A stretch of DNA of 64,000 bases, from assembly GCF_010731815.2 (NCBI RefSeq), contig NZ_AP022593.1:1736001-1800000 (forward strand). Direction: 5' to 3'. A program made the translations under genes and the position numbers. The stretch comes from Mycolicibacterium arabiense (GTDB taxonomy: Bacteria > Actinomycetota > Actinomycetes > Mycobacteriales > Mycobacteriaceae). Positions 43,964 to 52,215 of the stretch are shown one piece after another. Each line of letters starts with the position of its first letter. The first letter of the stretch is position 1. Under the pieces are notes generated by a model. That model was not told the DNA's origin. It made no database searches and worked only from the letters and a program-made list of their open reading frames with translations.

Positions 43964-45435
43964 CCGCGGCGGCGCTCACCCGCCCCGCCGCTCCACCGGG
44001 GCCGGTGGGGCTGCTGATCGGCAGCGACCGCATCACGGCCACCTCGGCGGGCACGCACGAACACCTCTATCCCGCGACCGGCGCACCGAACACCACCGTC
44101 GCGCTGGCCTCGGCGGTGGAGATCGACCTGGCGGTCACCGAAGCCGCACGGGCGCAACGCGAGTGGGTCGCGCTCACCGTTGACCGACGCCGCGACCTGC
44201 TGATCGACCTCGCCGACGTCGTCGGAGAACACCTCGACGAACTCGCGGCGCTCAACGTGCACGACTATGGGGTCCCGGTGTCCTATGCCGGCACGGCGCT
44301 GCTCCTGGAGAGGTTCCTGCGCCACTACGCCGGCTACGTCGACAAGCCGCACGGCCTCAGCACGCCCGTCCACGGCTCCTTCGACGTCAACCTCGTCGAA
44401 CGGGAACCGTACGGCGTGGTCGGGGTCATCGCCCCCTGGAACGGTGCCCTCGCCGTCGCGGGCAGCTGCGTCGCGCCCGCCCTGGCGGCAGGCAACGCCG
44501 TGGTGTTCAAGCCCTCGGACCTGGCACCGTTGGCCGCACTGCGGTTCGGCGAGCTGTGCCTCGAAGCCGGCCTCCCAGCAGGCCTGGTCAACGTCGTGCC
44601 CGCGGGTCCCGATGGCGGCGACGCCCTGGTGCGCCATCCCGGAATCCGCAAGATCCACTTCACCGGTGGAGGCACCACGGCACGCGCCGTGATCCGTTCG
44701 GCCGCAACTAATCTCACGCCGGTGGTGGCCGAACTCGGCGGCAAGTCCGCCAACATCGTCTTCGACGACGCCGACCTCGACGCGGCAGCCATGCTGTCGG
44801 CGCACCAGGGCCCGCTGATGCAGTCGGGGCAGAGCTGCGCGTGCGCAAGTCGCCTCCTGGTGCACGACTCGGTCTACGACGCGTTCACCGAGCGCTTCCT
44901 GGCCGTGGTCGGGGCAGCCAAGGTAGGCGATCCCTTCGATCCGACGGTCGGTTTCGGCCCGGTCATCAACGAGGCGGCGGTGGATCGCATCCTCGGTGCG
45001 GTCGGCGAGGCAGTCGACGGGCGGGCCGGTGAGTTGCTCACCGGCGGGCACCGCATCGGCGCGGAACTCGCCGACGGCTACTACGTCGAGCCGACGGTGC
45101 TGGGCAACGTGGACAACTCGTCGAACCTGGCCCAGCTCGAGACGTTCGGACCGGTGGTGTCGATCATCCGGTTCTCCGACGAGGCCGAAGCCGTGCGTCT
45201 GGCCAACGACACCCCTTACGGGTTGAACGCCTTCATGCACACCCGCGACCTGCGTCGCGCTCATGGCGTCGCGCGCCGGCTGGAAGCCGGTTCGGTGTGG
45301 ATCAACACGTTCAGCGACATGGCGCCGCAGGGCCCGTACGGCGGTTACAAGCAGAGCGGCTTCGGCCGCACCGGCGGGCTCGACGGCCTCAACGAGTTCC
45401 TGCAGATCAAGAACGTCCGCATCGCGATGGGCTGA
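43960..45435 (+). CDS. NAD(P)-dependent aldehyde dehydrogenase
   Basis: This 491-residue ALDH has the cofactor segment VIAPWNGALAVAG, FKPSDLAPLAAL, FTGGGTTARAVI, the general base Glu258 in VAELGGKSANI, the catalytic Cys293 in GQSCACASR, and the ending MAPQGPYGGYKQSGFGR. All catalytic residues are present. It oxidises an aldehyde to a carboxylic acid, and here probably follows the SDRs that make the aldehyde from an alcohol. The GTG start overlaps the CMD stop by 4 bp. It is the last gene of this operon. Confidence 0.92.
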   Translation: MTAAALTRPAAPPGPVGLLIGSDRITATSAGTHEHLYPATGAPNTTVALASAVEIDLAVTEAARAQREWVALTVDRRRDLLIDLADVVGEHLDELAALNVHDYGVPVSYAGTALLLERFLRHYAGYVDKPHGLSTPVHGSFDVNLVEREPYGVVGVIAPWNGALAVAGSCVAPALAAGNAVVFKPSDLAPLAALRFGELCLEAGLPAGLVNVVPAGPDGGDALVRHPGIRKIHFTGGGTTARAVIRSAATNLTPVVAELGGKSANIVFDDADLDAAAMLSAHQGPLMQSGQSCACASRLLVHDSVYDAFTERFLAVVGAAKVGDPFDPTVGFGPVINEAAVDRILGAVGEAVDGRAGELLTGGHRIGAELADGYYVEPTVLGNVDNSSNLAQLETFGPVVSIIRFSDEAEAVRLANDTPYGLNAFMHTRDLRRAHGVARRLEAGSVWINTFSDMAPQGPYGGYKQSGFGRTGGLDGLNEFLQIKNVRIAMG

Positions 45436-45462
45436 GCACGCCGCCACCGCGCTCCACGGGGT

Positions 45463-45487
45463 TGCACTAGGAGTGCGTTATAGTGCA
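45463..45487. promoter_or_regulatory. Operator and -10 element of the XRE-cupin gene
   Basis: TGCACTA (45463-45469) and TAGTGCA (45481-45487) form a perfect 7-bp dyad with an 11-bp spacer. A -10-like TATAGT lies at 45479-45484, so transcription should start close to the ATG at 45491, making the mRNA nearly leaderless. Binding would block the promoter, fitting autoregulation. Confidence 0.65.
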
Positions 45488-45490
45488 CCC

Positions 45491-46099
45491 ATGGACGACG
45501 ATGCGGCCAAGCTGGCCACCGCCATCGGCGCACGGGTGAAACACGAGCGCAAGACGCGCGGCTGGACGCTGGATCAGCTGGCCGAAGCGGCCGCGGTGAG
45601 CCGGCGCATGGTGGTCAGCGTCGAGCAGGGCGCGGTCAATCCCAGTGTGGGAACGCTGCTTCGGCTCAGCGACGCGCTCGGCGTCGGCTTGCCTGCGCTG
45701 GTGGAGCCGCCCGAACGCTCGCCGGTGACCATCACCCGCGCCGGCGATGGCGCCGCGCTGTGGTCGGGAGAGTTCGGCGGGCGCGGCGTTCTCGTAGCAG
45801 GCACCACGCCGCCGGACGTCGTCGAGCTGTGGGATTGGACGCTGGGGGTCGGCGACAGCCATGTCAGCGAAGCCCATGCCGGCGGCACCCGGGAACTCGT
45901 GCACGTGCTCGACGGTGCCCTGATGATCGACGTAGACGGTCAAGCAATCGATCTGAACGCCGGAGACGCGGTGGCCTTTCCCGGCGACGTCGCCCATGCG
46001 TACGTCAACCAGGCCGAGGCGCCAACCCGCTTCTCGCTCACGGTGTTCGAACCCGGTGTCGGTGCCGGCACCCCACGGCCACGAGCCAGTCATGACTGA
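45491..46099 (+). CDS. XRE-cupin transcriptional regulator
   Basis: The 202-residue protein has a Cro/CI-type helix-turn-helix (LDQLAEAAAVSRRMVVSVEQ) at residues 10-66. A C-terminal cupin follows (HAGGTRELVHVLDGALMIDV, LNAGDAVAFPGDVAHAYVNQ), which usually binds a small effector. Such regulators repress nearby detoxification or amine-use genes. The gene starts at a position consistent with a leaderless message and lies next to a perfect dyad. It overlaps the following B3/B4 gene by 8 bp, so the three genes from here to 47.5 kb form one operon. Confidence 0.87.
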   Translation: MDDDAAKLATAIGARVKHERKTRGWTLDQLAEAAAVSRRMVVSVEQGAVNPSVGTLLRLSDALGVGLPALVEPPERSPVTITRAGDGAALWSGEFGGRGVLVAGTTPPDVVELWDWTLGVGDSHVSEAHAGGTRELVHVLDGALMIDVDGQAIDLNAGDAVAFPGDVAHAYVNQAEAPTRFSLTVFEPGVGAGTPRPRASHD

Positions 46100-46832
46100 A
46101 CCCGAGCCGACCCCGCAGTGGCTGACCCGCGCGTGGGTCGACGCCGCGGTGTTTGCGCTGCGGCCCGACTACCGCGTCGCGCTGATTGCCGCCGAGGGCA
46201 TCGAACCCGGGTGTGGCGACGCGGGCAGCGAGGCACTGCTCCGCGATGCCGAGGCCGCCGCCCGCGAGGCGCTCACCGAGTCCCCGGTCGACCAACTTCC
46301 CGAGATCGCTGCTTGGCGCGACGCCTACCGCGCGTTCGGCGCCAAGCCCCAGCGCACCCGCAACAGCGTCGAGGCTCTGCTTCGCCGCGTCGAGTCGGGA
46401 CTACCGAGGATCAACCGGCTCACCGACGTCTACAACGCCGTGTCGGTGATGCACCGCATCCCGATCGGCGGAGAAGACCTCACCCGGTATGCCGGTCCGC
46501 CGAGATTGATTCGCGCGGTCGGCGACGAACCGTTCGACACCTTTGCCGGGGGCGTCGACGTCGTCGAACATCCCGAGCCGGGCGAGGTGGTGTGGTGCGA
46601 CGACGCCGGGGTGACGTGCCGGCGTTGGAACTGGCGGCAGGGCCGACGAACCGCACTGCGCGACGACACCACGACCGCCCTGTTCATCCTCGACGCTCTC
46701 GCTCCGCTTACCGACGCCGACCTGCAGGCCGCGGCCGACGACCTCTGCGGGCACCTGACCCGGCTCGGTGCCGACGTGCGGATCACCCGCAGGCTCGTGC
46801 CGAACGACGCAGCGCCCCACCAAGGAGACTGA
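46092..46832 (+). CDS. B3/B4 tRNA-binding domain protein
   Basis: The 246-residue protein matches the B3/B4 domain of phenylalanyl-tRNA synthetase beta subunit as a stand-alone protein: WRDAYRAFGAKPQRTRNSVE, PRINRLTDVYNAVSVMHRIP, GGEDLTRYAGPPRLIRA, and VWCDDAGVTCRRWNWRQGRR. Free-standing B3/B4 proteins may edit mischarged tRNA or bind amino acids, but their role is not settled. It follows an XRE-cupin regulator with an 8-bp overlap and is followed by a flavoprotein after 1 bp, so it belongs to that operon. Confidence 0.85.
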   Translation: MTEPEPTPQWLTRAWVDAAVFALRPDYRVALIAAEGIEPGCGDAGSEALLRDAEAAAREALTESPVDQLPEIAAWRDAYRAFGAKPQRTRNSVEALLRRVESGLPRINRLTDVYNAVSVMHRIPIGGEDLTRYAGPPRLIRAVGDEPFDTFAGGVDVVEHPEPGEVVWCDDAGVTCRRWNWRQGRRTALRDDTTTALFILDALAPLTDADLQAAADDLCGHLTRLGADVRITRRLVPNDAAPHQGD

Positions 46833-46833
46833 C

Positions 46834-47499
46834 ATGCTCATCCACCCATGGGATTCCGCTCTCGACGCCGACGAGTGGCAGAGCTGGCTGGCGTCCACCG
46901 ACAGGTTCGGCACCCTGGCGGTCAACAACCTCGACCCCGCCGAGGCGCCGGTGCTGGTTCCGACCCACTTCACCCTGGACGGCGACGACCTGCTGATCCA
47001 TCTGGCCCGGCCCAACCCCGTGTGGCCGCACCTGCAAGCCGCCACCCGGGTGCGCCTGGCCGTGATCGGCGACTATGCCTACGTTCCCACCTACTGGCGC
47101 GCAAAGGCAGGCGGACCCGACGAGGACGGAGTGCCCACCAGCTACTACTCGGCCGTCCAATTCGTCTGCGAGCCAGAGATCGTCGACGACCCCGACGGCA
47201 AGGCGCGGATACTGGCCACCCAGCTGTCGGACTTCCAACCGGAGGGGCGGCACGCCGCCGTGGCGCCCGACGCCGAACCGTACGGTCGGATGCTGCCCGG
47301 CATCCGGGGCGTGCGGCTGAGGATCGTGCGCGTGGAGGCCAAGTTCAAGTACGACGACGCCAACCCCGTCGAGCACCGGGAACGGGTCGCCACGAATCTC
47401 GAGCAGCGCAACAGGGGGCTCGACGGCGGCGCGGCTGCCCAGCAGCGCAGACGCCTCGCCGCGATCGGCGACTGGAAGGCGGCCAGGGACAGGTCGTAG
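46834..47499 (+). CDS. PaiB-like FMN-binding protein
   Basis: The 221-residue protein has a split-barrel flavin fold: WLASTDRFGTLAVNNLD, VLVPTHFTLDGDDLLIHLAR, NPVWPHLQAATRVRLAVIGD, and YVPTYWRAK. The pattern is that of PaiB-type FMN-binding proteins, linked to sporulation or protease control in Bacillus but enzymatic in other bacteria. AAGGAG at 46822-46827 gives a good ribosome-binding site. It closes the XRE-cupin operon. The substrate is unknown. Confidence 0.82.
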   Translation: MLIHPWDSALDADEWQSWLASTDRFGTLAVNNLDPAEAPVLVPTHFTLDGDDLLIHLARPNPVWPHLQAATRVRLAVIGDYAYVPTYWRAKAGGPDEDGVPTSYYSAVQFVCEPEIVDDPDGKARILATQLSDFQPEGRHAAVAPDAEPYGRMLPGIRGVRLRIVRVEAKFKYDDANPVEHRERVATNLEQRNRGLDGGAAAQQRRRLAAIGDWKAARDRS

Positions 47500-47527
47500 C
47501 CCGCCTTCGCTCGCCGTCGTCGGCTAC
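47496..47527. terminator. Weak inverted repeat between convergent PaiB-like and GlxA-type genes
   Basis: GTAGCC (47496-47501) and GGCTAC (47522-47527) pair over a 20-nt loop across both stop codons. It may serve as a terminator, but the stem is short. Confidence 0.3.
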
Positions 47528-48543
47528 CCGTGACCCCTGGTGATGCCGGTCGTGCGGAACCGACTTCGATACGTGCTGGGAGACACCGCGAGATTGCGGC
47601 GGAAGGTGCGTCGCATGGTGTCCGCTGACCCGAACCCGGCACGCCGAGCGACCGCCTCCTGACTGTGGTCGCCGGCAGCGAGGAGGACCTTGGCGGCCTC
47701 CAGCCGCGCCTGCTCGACGTATCGGGCCGGCGTCAGCCCAACCTGCTCGCGGAACATGCGCGCGAGGTGTCGCTCGCTCACTGCCGCTCGAGCGGCCATG
47801 GCCGCAATGGAGTGGTCTGCTCCGGGGTCGCACACCACGGAGTCGAGGGTTTCGCGCAGACCCCCGGTGACCGGCAGAGCCGATTCAGTCCACACGCTGA
47901 ATTGGGCCTGACCGCCGGGCCGCTGTAGGAACACGACCATCCAGCGCGCCACGCGCCGGGCCATGTCGGGGCCGTAGTCGCTCTCGACGAGGGCAAGGGC
48001 CAGATCGATGCCGGCGCTGATACCCGCACCGGTGATGAACCGGCCGTCTTGGACGAACAGCGAGTCGGCCTCGACGACCACCTTCGGGTAGTTGGCGGCC
48101 AGCTCCTGGCAGTGTGCCCAGTGCGTCGTCGCTCGGCGGCCGTCGAGCAGTCCCAGTGCGGCGAGCACGAACGCGCCCGTACACACCGAGGCGACCCTGC
48201 GAGCCCGCGGTGCCAATTCGCGGACCATGTCCAGAGCGGGCTCGACGGCATCCGGGGTCTGCTCCTCGGGAATGTCGTGTTCGCCGGGCGTGAAGGTGAA
48301 GTCGGCGGGCACCCCCCCAGGCACCAGCAGTGTGTCGATCCGGTCGGGCGCCTCCGAGACGGAAACGTCGACGTTCAGTGCCACGAAAGCGGTCGTCGCC
48401 ACTGCCGCACCATCGGGCGAGGCCAGCAGCACCTCGTACCGTGCCCCAAAGTCGTTGGCGCGCGCGAAGATCTCGAGCGGCGCAGCGACGTCTTGTAGCG
48501 TCACCTTGTCGTAGAGTGCGAAGACGATCGTCCTGGGCTTCAT
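47524..48543 (-). CDS. GlxA-type AraC regulator with DJ-1/PfpI domain
   Basis: The 339-residue protein has an N-terminal DJ-1/PfpI-like domain (IVFALYDKVTLQDVAAPLEI, VCTGAFVLAALGLLDGRRAT with the elbow Cys, HWAHCQEL) and a C-terminal AraC DNA-binding domain (IAAMAARAAVSERHLARMFR, VARRAGFGSADTMRRTFRRN). This combination is the GlxA type, which often controls amine, carnitine or nitrile genes. It is divergent from the cobalt nitrile hydratase operon and is the likely regulator. The ATG at 48543 is chosen because the domain starts at once; an upstream GTG 18 bases away would add 6 residues. Confidence 0.9.
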   Translation of the reverse strand: MKPRTIVFALYDKVTLQDVAAPLEIFARANDFGARYEVLLASPDGAAVATTAFVALNVDVSVSEAPDRIDTLLVPGGVPADFTFTPGEHDIPEEQTPDAVEPALDMVRELAPRARRVASVCTGAFVLAALGLLDGRRATTHWAHCQELAANYPKVVVEADSLFVQDGRFITGAGISAGIDLALALVESDYGPDMARRVARWMVVFLQRPGGQAQFSVWTESALPVTGGLRETLDSVVCDPGADHSIAAMAARAAVSERHLARMFREQVGLTPARYVEQARLEAAKVLLAAGDHSQEAVARRAGFGSADTMRRTFRRNLAVSPSTYRSRFRTTGITRGHG

Positions 48544-48916
48544 GGCCACCTTTCGTGACACCGATCAGCACATGCTCGCACCCGACGCGCCTTCTCGCTG
48601 TCTGCGGCAGCGGGCCACCGAACACGATGGCCGCGAATCCGCCGTACCAACGGCGGCCGCCGAGACCGCGCTGGAATCTCAAGACACGTTGCGCTGCAAC
48701 GCTGGAGCACCTCGGCAGCCAAGGATCATCGCCACCGCGGACGTCCGGAACTGCGCGCTTTCTGTCCGTTCCCGACGGCCGAGGAAACCGCAGCGTAACC
48801 CCAGCGCAACCTCTGGCCGCGAACCTTGGAGCAGATCAGTCATCGCTTCGTCGTCGCAGCGAATCAGGTTGCACGACTGCATCTCTCCTCCTACAGCTAC
48901 CCCGAAGGTGGTTCTC
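48544..48916. other. 373-bp divergent region between the GlxA-type regulator and the nitrile hydratase operon
   Basis: No gene is evident. The region must carry both promoters. A perfect dyad CGTTGC-N3-GCAACG lies at 48687-48701 and a related GCGCAAC occurs downstream of it, near 48810. No typical -35/-10 pair is clear. Confidence 0.5.
48687..48701. promoter_or_regulatory. Candidate operator for the nitrile hydratase operon
   Basis: CGTTGC (48687-48692) and GCAACG (48696-48701) form a perfect 6-bp dyad with a 3-bp centre, roughly in the middle of the divergent region. It could bind the GlxA/AraC-type regulator. Confidence 0.4.
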
Positions 48917-49459
48917 GTGGACTCTCGATTTGCCCTGACGCTGAGTATCGGCGTCCTCGGCGGGCTGGCCGTTGCGCTGACCGCAACGATGATCACGGTG
49001 CCCATCTGGGTCGTATTCCTGGCCTGGGCATCGTTCTTCTTCGTCGGTGGTGGCGTTGCGGGGTGGGGCCGTTCGGTGGCGTCGAACCTCGTCGGCGTCG
49101 TGATCGCCTCGGCCAGTCTCTACGCGGCGCATCTGATGGGAGGGAGCTTGTTGGCGACCGCGGTCGCCGTCGGCGTCGGAAGCGCGGTGATGGTGCAGGC
49201 GTCGTGGGTGCCTCTGCTGTCGACGACGCCCGCCGTCGTCGTCGGATTCGCGTCCACGGTGTCCACCGTGGCGGGTACCGGAAACGACGTGACGATCACG
49301 ACCATCTCTCACCCCGGTCTGGTCGCCGCGGTGGCCTGCGCTCTCGGGGCATCTTTCGGCTTGCTCTCCGAGTACGCGGCCACCGTCATGACCAAGCGAA
49401 CCGATCGACCCTCGGCACATGCGGATACCCCGACGACAGAAGGAAGCTCGGCATCATGA
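48917..49459 (+). CDS. DUF1097 membrane protein, first gene of the nitrile hydratase operon
   Basis: The 180-residue protein has about six hydrophobic segments and the DUF1097 look: ITVPIWVVFLAWASFFFVGG near the second segment. Glycine- and alanine-rich segments follow, including SASLYAAHLMGGSLLATAVA. Role unknown; small DUF1097 proteins sit in the inner membrane and some lie beside amide- or urea-related genes. The GTG at 48917 has AGGTGG just upstream; a GTG at 48908 is also in frame. The stop overlaps the nitrile hydratase beta start by 4 bp, so it should belong to the same pathway, maybe as channel for nitrile, amide or cobalt (inference). Confidence 0.8.
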   Translation: MDSRFALTLSIGVLGGLAVALTATMITVPIWVVFLAWASFFFVGGGVAGWGRSVASNLVGVVIASASLYAAHLMGGSLLATAVAVGVGSAVMVQASWVPLLSTTPAVVVGFASTVSTVAGTGNDVTITTISHPGLVAAVACALGASFGLLSEYAATVMTKRTDRPSAHADTPTTEGSSAS

Positions 49460-50196
49460 AACTGCAGCACTACCTCGGCGGGCTCGAGGGCCTGCCGGAA
49501 CCCTTGACCTTGGAGAAGCGGGTCTTCATCGAAGACTGGGAGAAGCGCATCTTCGGCGTCCACGTCGCGATGATGGGTCTGTCCAACCATCTTGGCTCCG
49601 CCGTGCCGCCCTACCCCATCGACGACGTGCCGACCGCGTTGAAGGACGAATGGACATGGGCCGATCTGCGCACCGGCGCCGAGGCCATGAACCCGTTCGA
49701 CTACTTCAAGTACCGCTATTACGAGAAGTGGCTGGGCGGGATCACCCAGTTCTTCCTCGACAAGGGGTACATCACCGAAGAGGAACTCGCCGAACGGATC
49801 GCCGACTTCACACCGCCATCGGGTGACGAGGGTGACGCGGGCATCGACGATCAGGTCATCGCCTATCTGCGATTGGGCGACAGCCCGAGACGCGACGTTG
49901 CGCACCCGAAGTTCGCGGTCGGCTCCGCGGTCCGCATCGCCAACGTCCCCGCCGACGCCCACAGCCGGCTACCGGGCTACCTGCGCGGCCATGTCGGAAT
50001 GGTGGAACGGGTCTTCGAAGGCGACTACGCCTACTTCTGCCACACGGGTGACGGCATCGGCGATCCCATGCCGATCTACATCGTGGCGTTCGAACCGACC
50101 GACATCTGGGGCGCGCGCGCCGAAGAGGGGCCGCTCGCCCTCTACGCCGAACTCTTCGAGGCCTATCTGGAACCACTGACGGAGGAGCAGTCATGA
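49456..50196 (+). CDS. nthB: Nitrile hydratase beta subunit
   Basis: The 246-residue protein is the beta chain of nitrile hydratase, which with the alpha chain turns nitriles into amides. Pieces are the helical N-terminal half (FIEDWEKRIFGVHVAMMGLS, WTWADLRTGAEAMNPFDYFK, YEKWLGGITQFFLDKGYIT) and the SH3-like C-terminal barrel (FAVGSAVRIANVPADAHSRL, YLRGHVGMVERVFEGDYAYF). The N-terminus MKLQHYLGGLEGL differs from the usual MDGIHDTGG start. Here beta comes before alpha, the order typical of cobalt enzymes. It overlaps both neighbours by 4 bp. Confidence 0.9.
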   Translation: MKLQHYLGGLEGLPEPLTLEKRVFIEDWEKRIFGVHVAMMGLSNHLGSAVPPYPIDDVPTALKDEWTWADLRTGAEAMNPFDYFKYRYYEKWLGGITQFFLDKGYITEEELAERIADFTPPSGDEGDAGIDDQVIAYLRLGDSPRRDVAHPKFAVGSAVRIANVPADAHSRLPGYLRGHVGMVERVFEGDYAYFCHTGDGIGDPMPIYIVAFEPTDIWGARAEEGPLALYAELFEAYLEPLTEEQS

Positions 50197-50809
50197 CCGA
50201 CCAATTCGCCTACCCGCCCGACCGCGAGGAGGTTAGCGCCAAAAAGGTCGCTGCGCTGGAGTCACTGCTGATCGAGAAGGGTGTGATCACGCCGCAGACC
50301 GTGGACAAGGTGCTGGCCTACTTCGAGACCGAGATGACACCGCTCAACGGCAAGAAGATCGTGCTGAAGGCGTGGACCGATCCCGATTTCGCCGCCAAGG
50401 TCGTGGTCGACACGCCTGCGGCGATCGCCGAACTCGACCTGCCCGACGGCATGGCCGGAGCCGAAGGCGAGCACCTGCAGGCGGTCGCCAACTCCCCTGG
50501 CGTGCACAATTTGGTGATCTGCACGTTGTGCTCGTGCTTCCCCTGGCCGGTCCTCGGCCTGCCGCCGTACTGGTACAAAGACCCCGTCTTCCGTTCGCGC
50601 GCGGCCCGCGAACCGCGCAAGGTGCTCGCCGAGGTCGGCCTCGAACTCCCGGCCGACACGGAGATCAAGGTGTGGGATTCCAGCGGCCACTCCCGGTGGT
50701 TCGTCATTCCAGAACGTCCTGCGGGCACCGAGGACTTCACCGACGAGATGCTGATGGATCTCGTGACGACGGAATCGATGATCGGCGTCGCGGCTGCGGG
50801 GTCGACGTC

Positions 50810-50813
<4 letters not shown>
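50193..50813 (+). CDS. nthA: Nitrile hydratase alpha subunit, cobalt type
   Basis: The 206-residue protein has the metal-binding claw CTLCSC (Cys110, Cys113, Cys115), with Thr at position two, which in known enzymes marks the cobalt type rather than iron (Ser). Next come FPWPVLGLPPYWYKDPVFRS and RAAREPRKVLAEVGLELPAD, and VWDSSGHSRWFVIPERPAGT. All metal ligands are present. Two of the cysteines are oxidised in mature enzymes. It lies between the beta gene and the activator gene, each overlapping by 4 bp. A thiocyanate hydrolase gamma chain has a similar motif but its partners are split. Confidence 0.92.
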
Positions 50814-51145
<332 letters not shown>

Positions 51146-51175
51146 TTCAGCTGCTCCGAAGTGAGGACCCTACCG

Positions 51176-51400
51176 ATGACGAATCTCAACCCCGCCCTCG
51201 ATCTCCCCCGCGTCGACCTGGGAGCGGCGGCAGCGTCCGCCGCGGTTGCCGGCCGTTTGGCGGCAGTCACGATGCTTGCGCTGATCGCCTACTACTTCGT
51301 CGGCTTCGACCAAGGCGCGGTCTCGGTGTTCGGCGCCGACACCCACGTGCACGAATTCCTCCACGACGCACGCCATCTGCTCGGCTTCCCGTGTCACTGA
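51176..51400 (+). CDS. cbtB: CbtB: cobalt transporter subunit
   Basis: The 74-residue protein has one membrane segment (LAAVTMLALIAYYFVGF) and a C-terminal His-rich region (HVHEFLHDARHLLGFPCH) typical of CbtB, the small subunit of the CbtAB cobalt transporter. It starts 30 bp after the activator gene and overlaps cbtA by 10 bp. In many bacteria cbtAB is under cobalamin control; here it is embedded in a nitrile hydratase operon and should supply cobalt for that enzyme. I saw no cobalamin riboswitch upstream. Confidence 0.9.
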   Translation: MTNLNPALDLPRVDLGAAAASAAVAGRLAAVTMLALIAYYFVGFDQGAVSVFGADTHVHEFLHDARHLLGFPCH

Positions 51401-52215
51401 GTACGACGACGTCCGCTGCCCGGTACCTGCTGCCCGGCATCGTCGCCGGCATCGTCGGTTTCGCCTTCAGCAGGCTGTTGATCGAACCGCTGATCGGCCA
51501 AGCGGTGGAGTACGAGGCGCAGCGCGCACACGTCGAGGGTGAACTCCTCGGCACCGGCCATGACCATGGTCACGAACTCTTCAGCCGCACCGTTCAATCG
51601 AACGTCGGCGCCGCGGTGGGGATCACGGTCTTCGCCGTCGTGATGGGCGTTCTGTTCGCGGTCACCTACGCCGTGGTGCGTTCGGTCGTGGCTCGACGCG
51701 GGCTCACGATCCATCCCGCCGGTTTGGCCCTACTGGTCGCCGCGGGCATGTTCGTGGCCATCGCGGCGATACCGGGTGTCAAGTACCCCGCGAATCCGCC
51801 CGGTGTCGGACTGGACGACACCGCGGCCGCGCGTACCTCGAGCTTCCTCACCATCGTCGTGGTCTCAGTGGTGTGTGCGGGCATCGCACTGGCGGTAGGA
51901 CTGGCGATGTCACGCCGATGGGGTGGCTGGGCGGCGTCGGTCGTCGCAGTCGGCGGCTACCTCGCGGTGATGGTCGGCGCCATGATCTTGCTGCCCGCGT
52001 TCAACGAAGTGCCCGAGCCGCTCGCCGGACCCGACGGGCTCGTGCTGCCCGGCTTCCCCGGTGAACTGCTCGCCGAGTTCCGGCTGTATTCGCTGATCGC
52101 ACAAGCGCTGATGTGGCTGACGATCGGAGTGACGTTCGGTTGCCTCACCAGACTCACCGGGCAGCCGCGGTTCACACCCACGACGGGCAGGGCTTCGGTT
52201 ACCGTGCCCGGATGA
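51391..52215 (+). CDS. cbtA: CbtA: cobalt transporter subunit
   Basis: The 274-residue protein has several predicted membrane segments: LLPGIVAGIVGFAFSRLLI, VGAAVGITVFAVVMGVLFAV, ALLVAAGMFVAIAAIPG, and later SFLTIVVVSVVCAGIALAVG. A His-containing loop (GTGHDHGHELFSRTVQSNVG) probably binds cobalt. This matches CbtA. The GTG start lies within cbtB (10-bp overlap) and the stop overlaps the MFS start by 4 bp, so all are translated together. Role: cobalt import for nitrile hydratase (inferred). Confidence 0.88.
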   Translation: MSLSTTTSAARYLLPGIVAGIVGFAFSRLLIEPLIGQAVEYEAQRAHVEGELLGTGHDHGHELFSRTVQSNVGAAVGITVFAVVMGVLFAVTYAVVRSVVARRGLTIHPAGLALLVAAGMFVAIAAIPGVKYPANPPGVGLDDTAAARTSSFLTIVVVSVVCAGIALAVGLAMSRRWGGWAASVVAVGGYLAVMVGAMILLPAFNEVPEPLAGPDGLVLPGFPGELLAEFRLYSLIAQALMWLTIGVTFGCLTRLTGQPRFTPTTGRASVTVPG

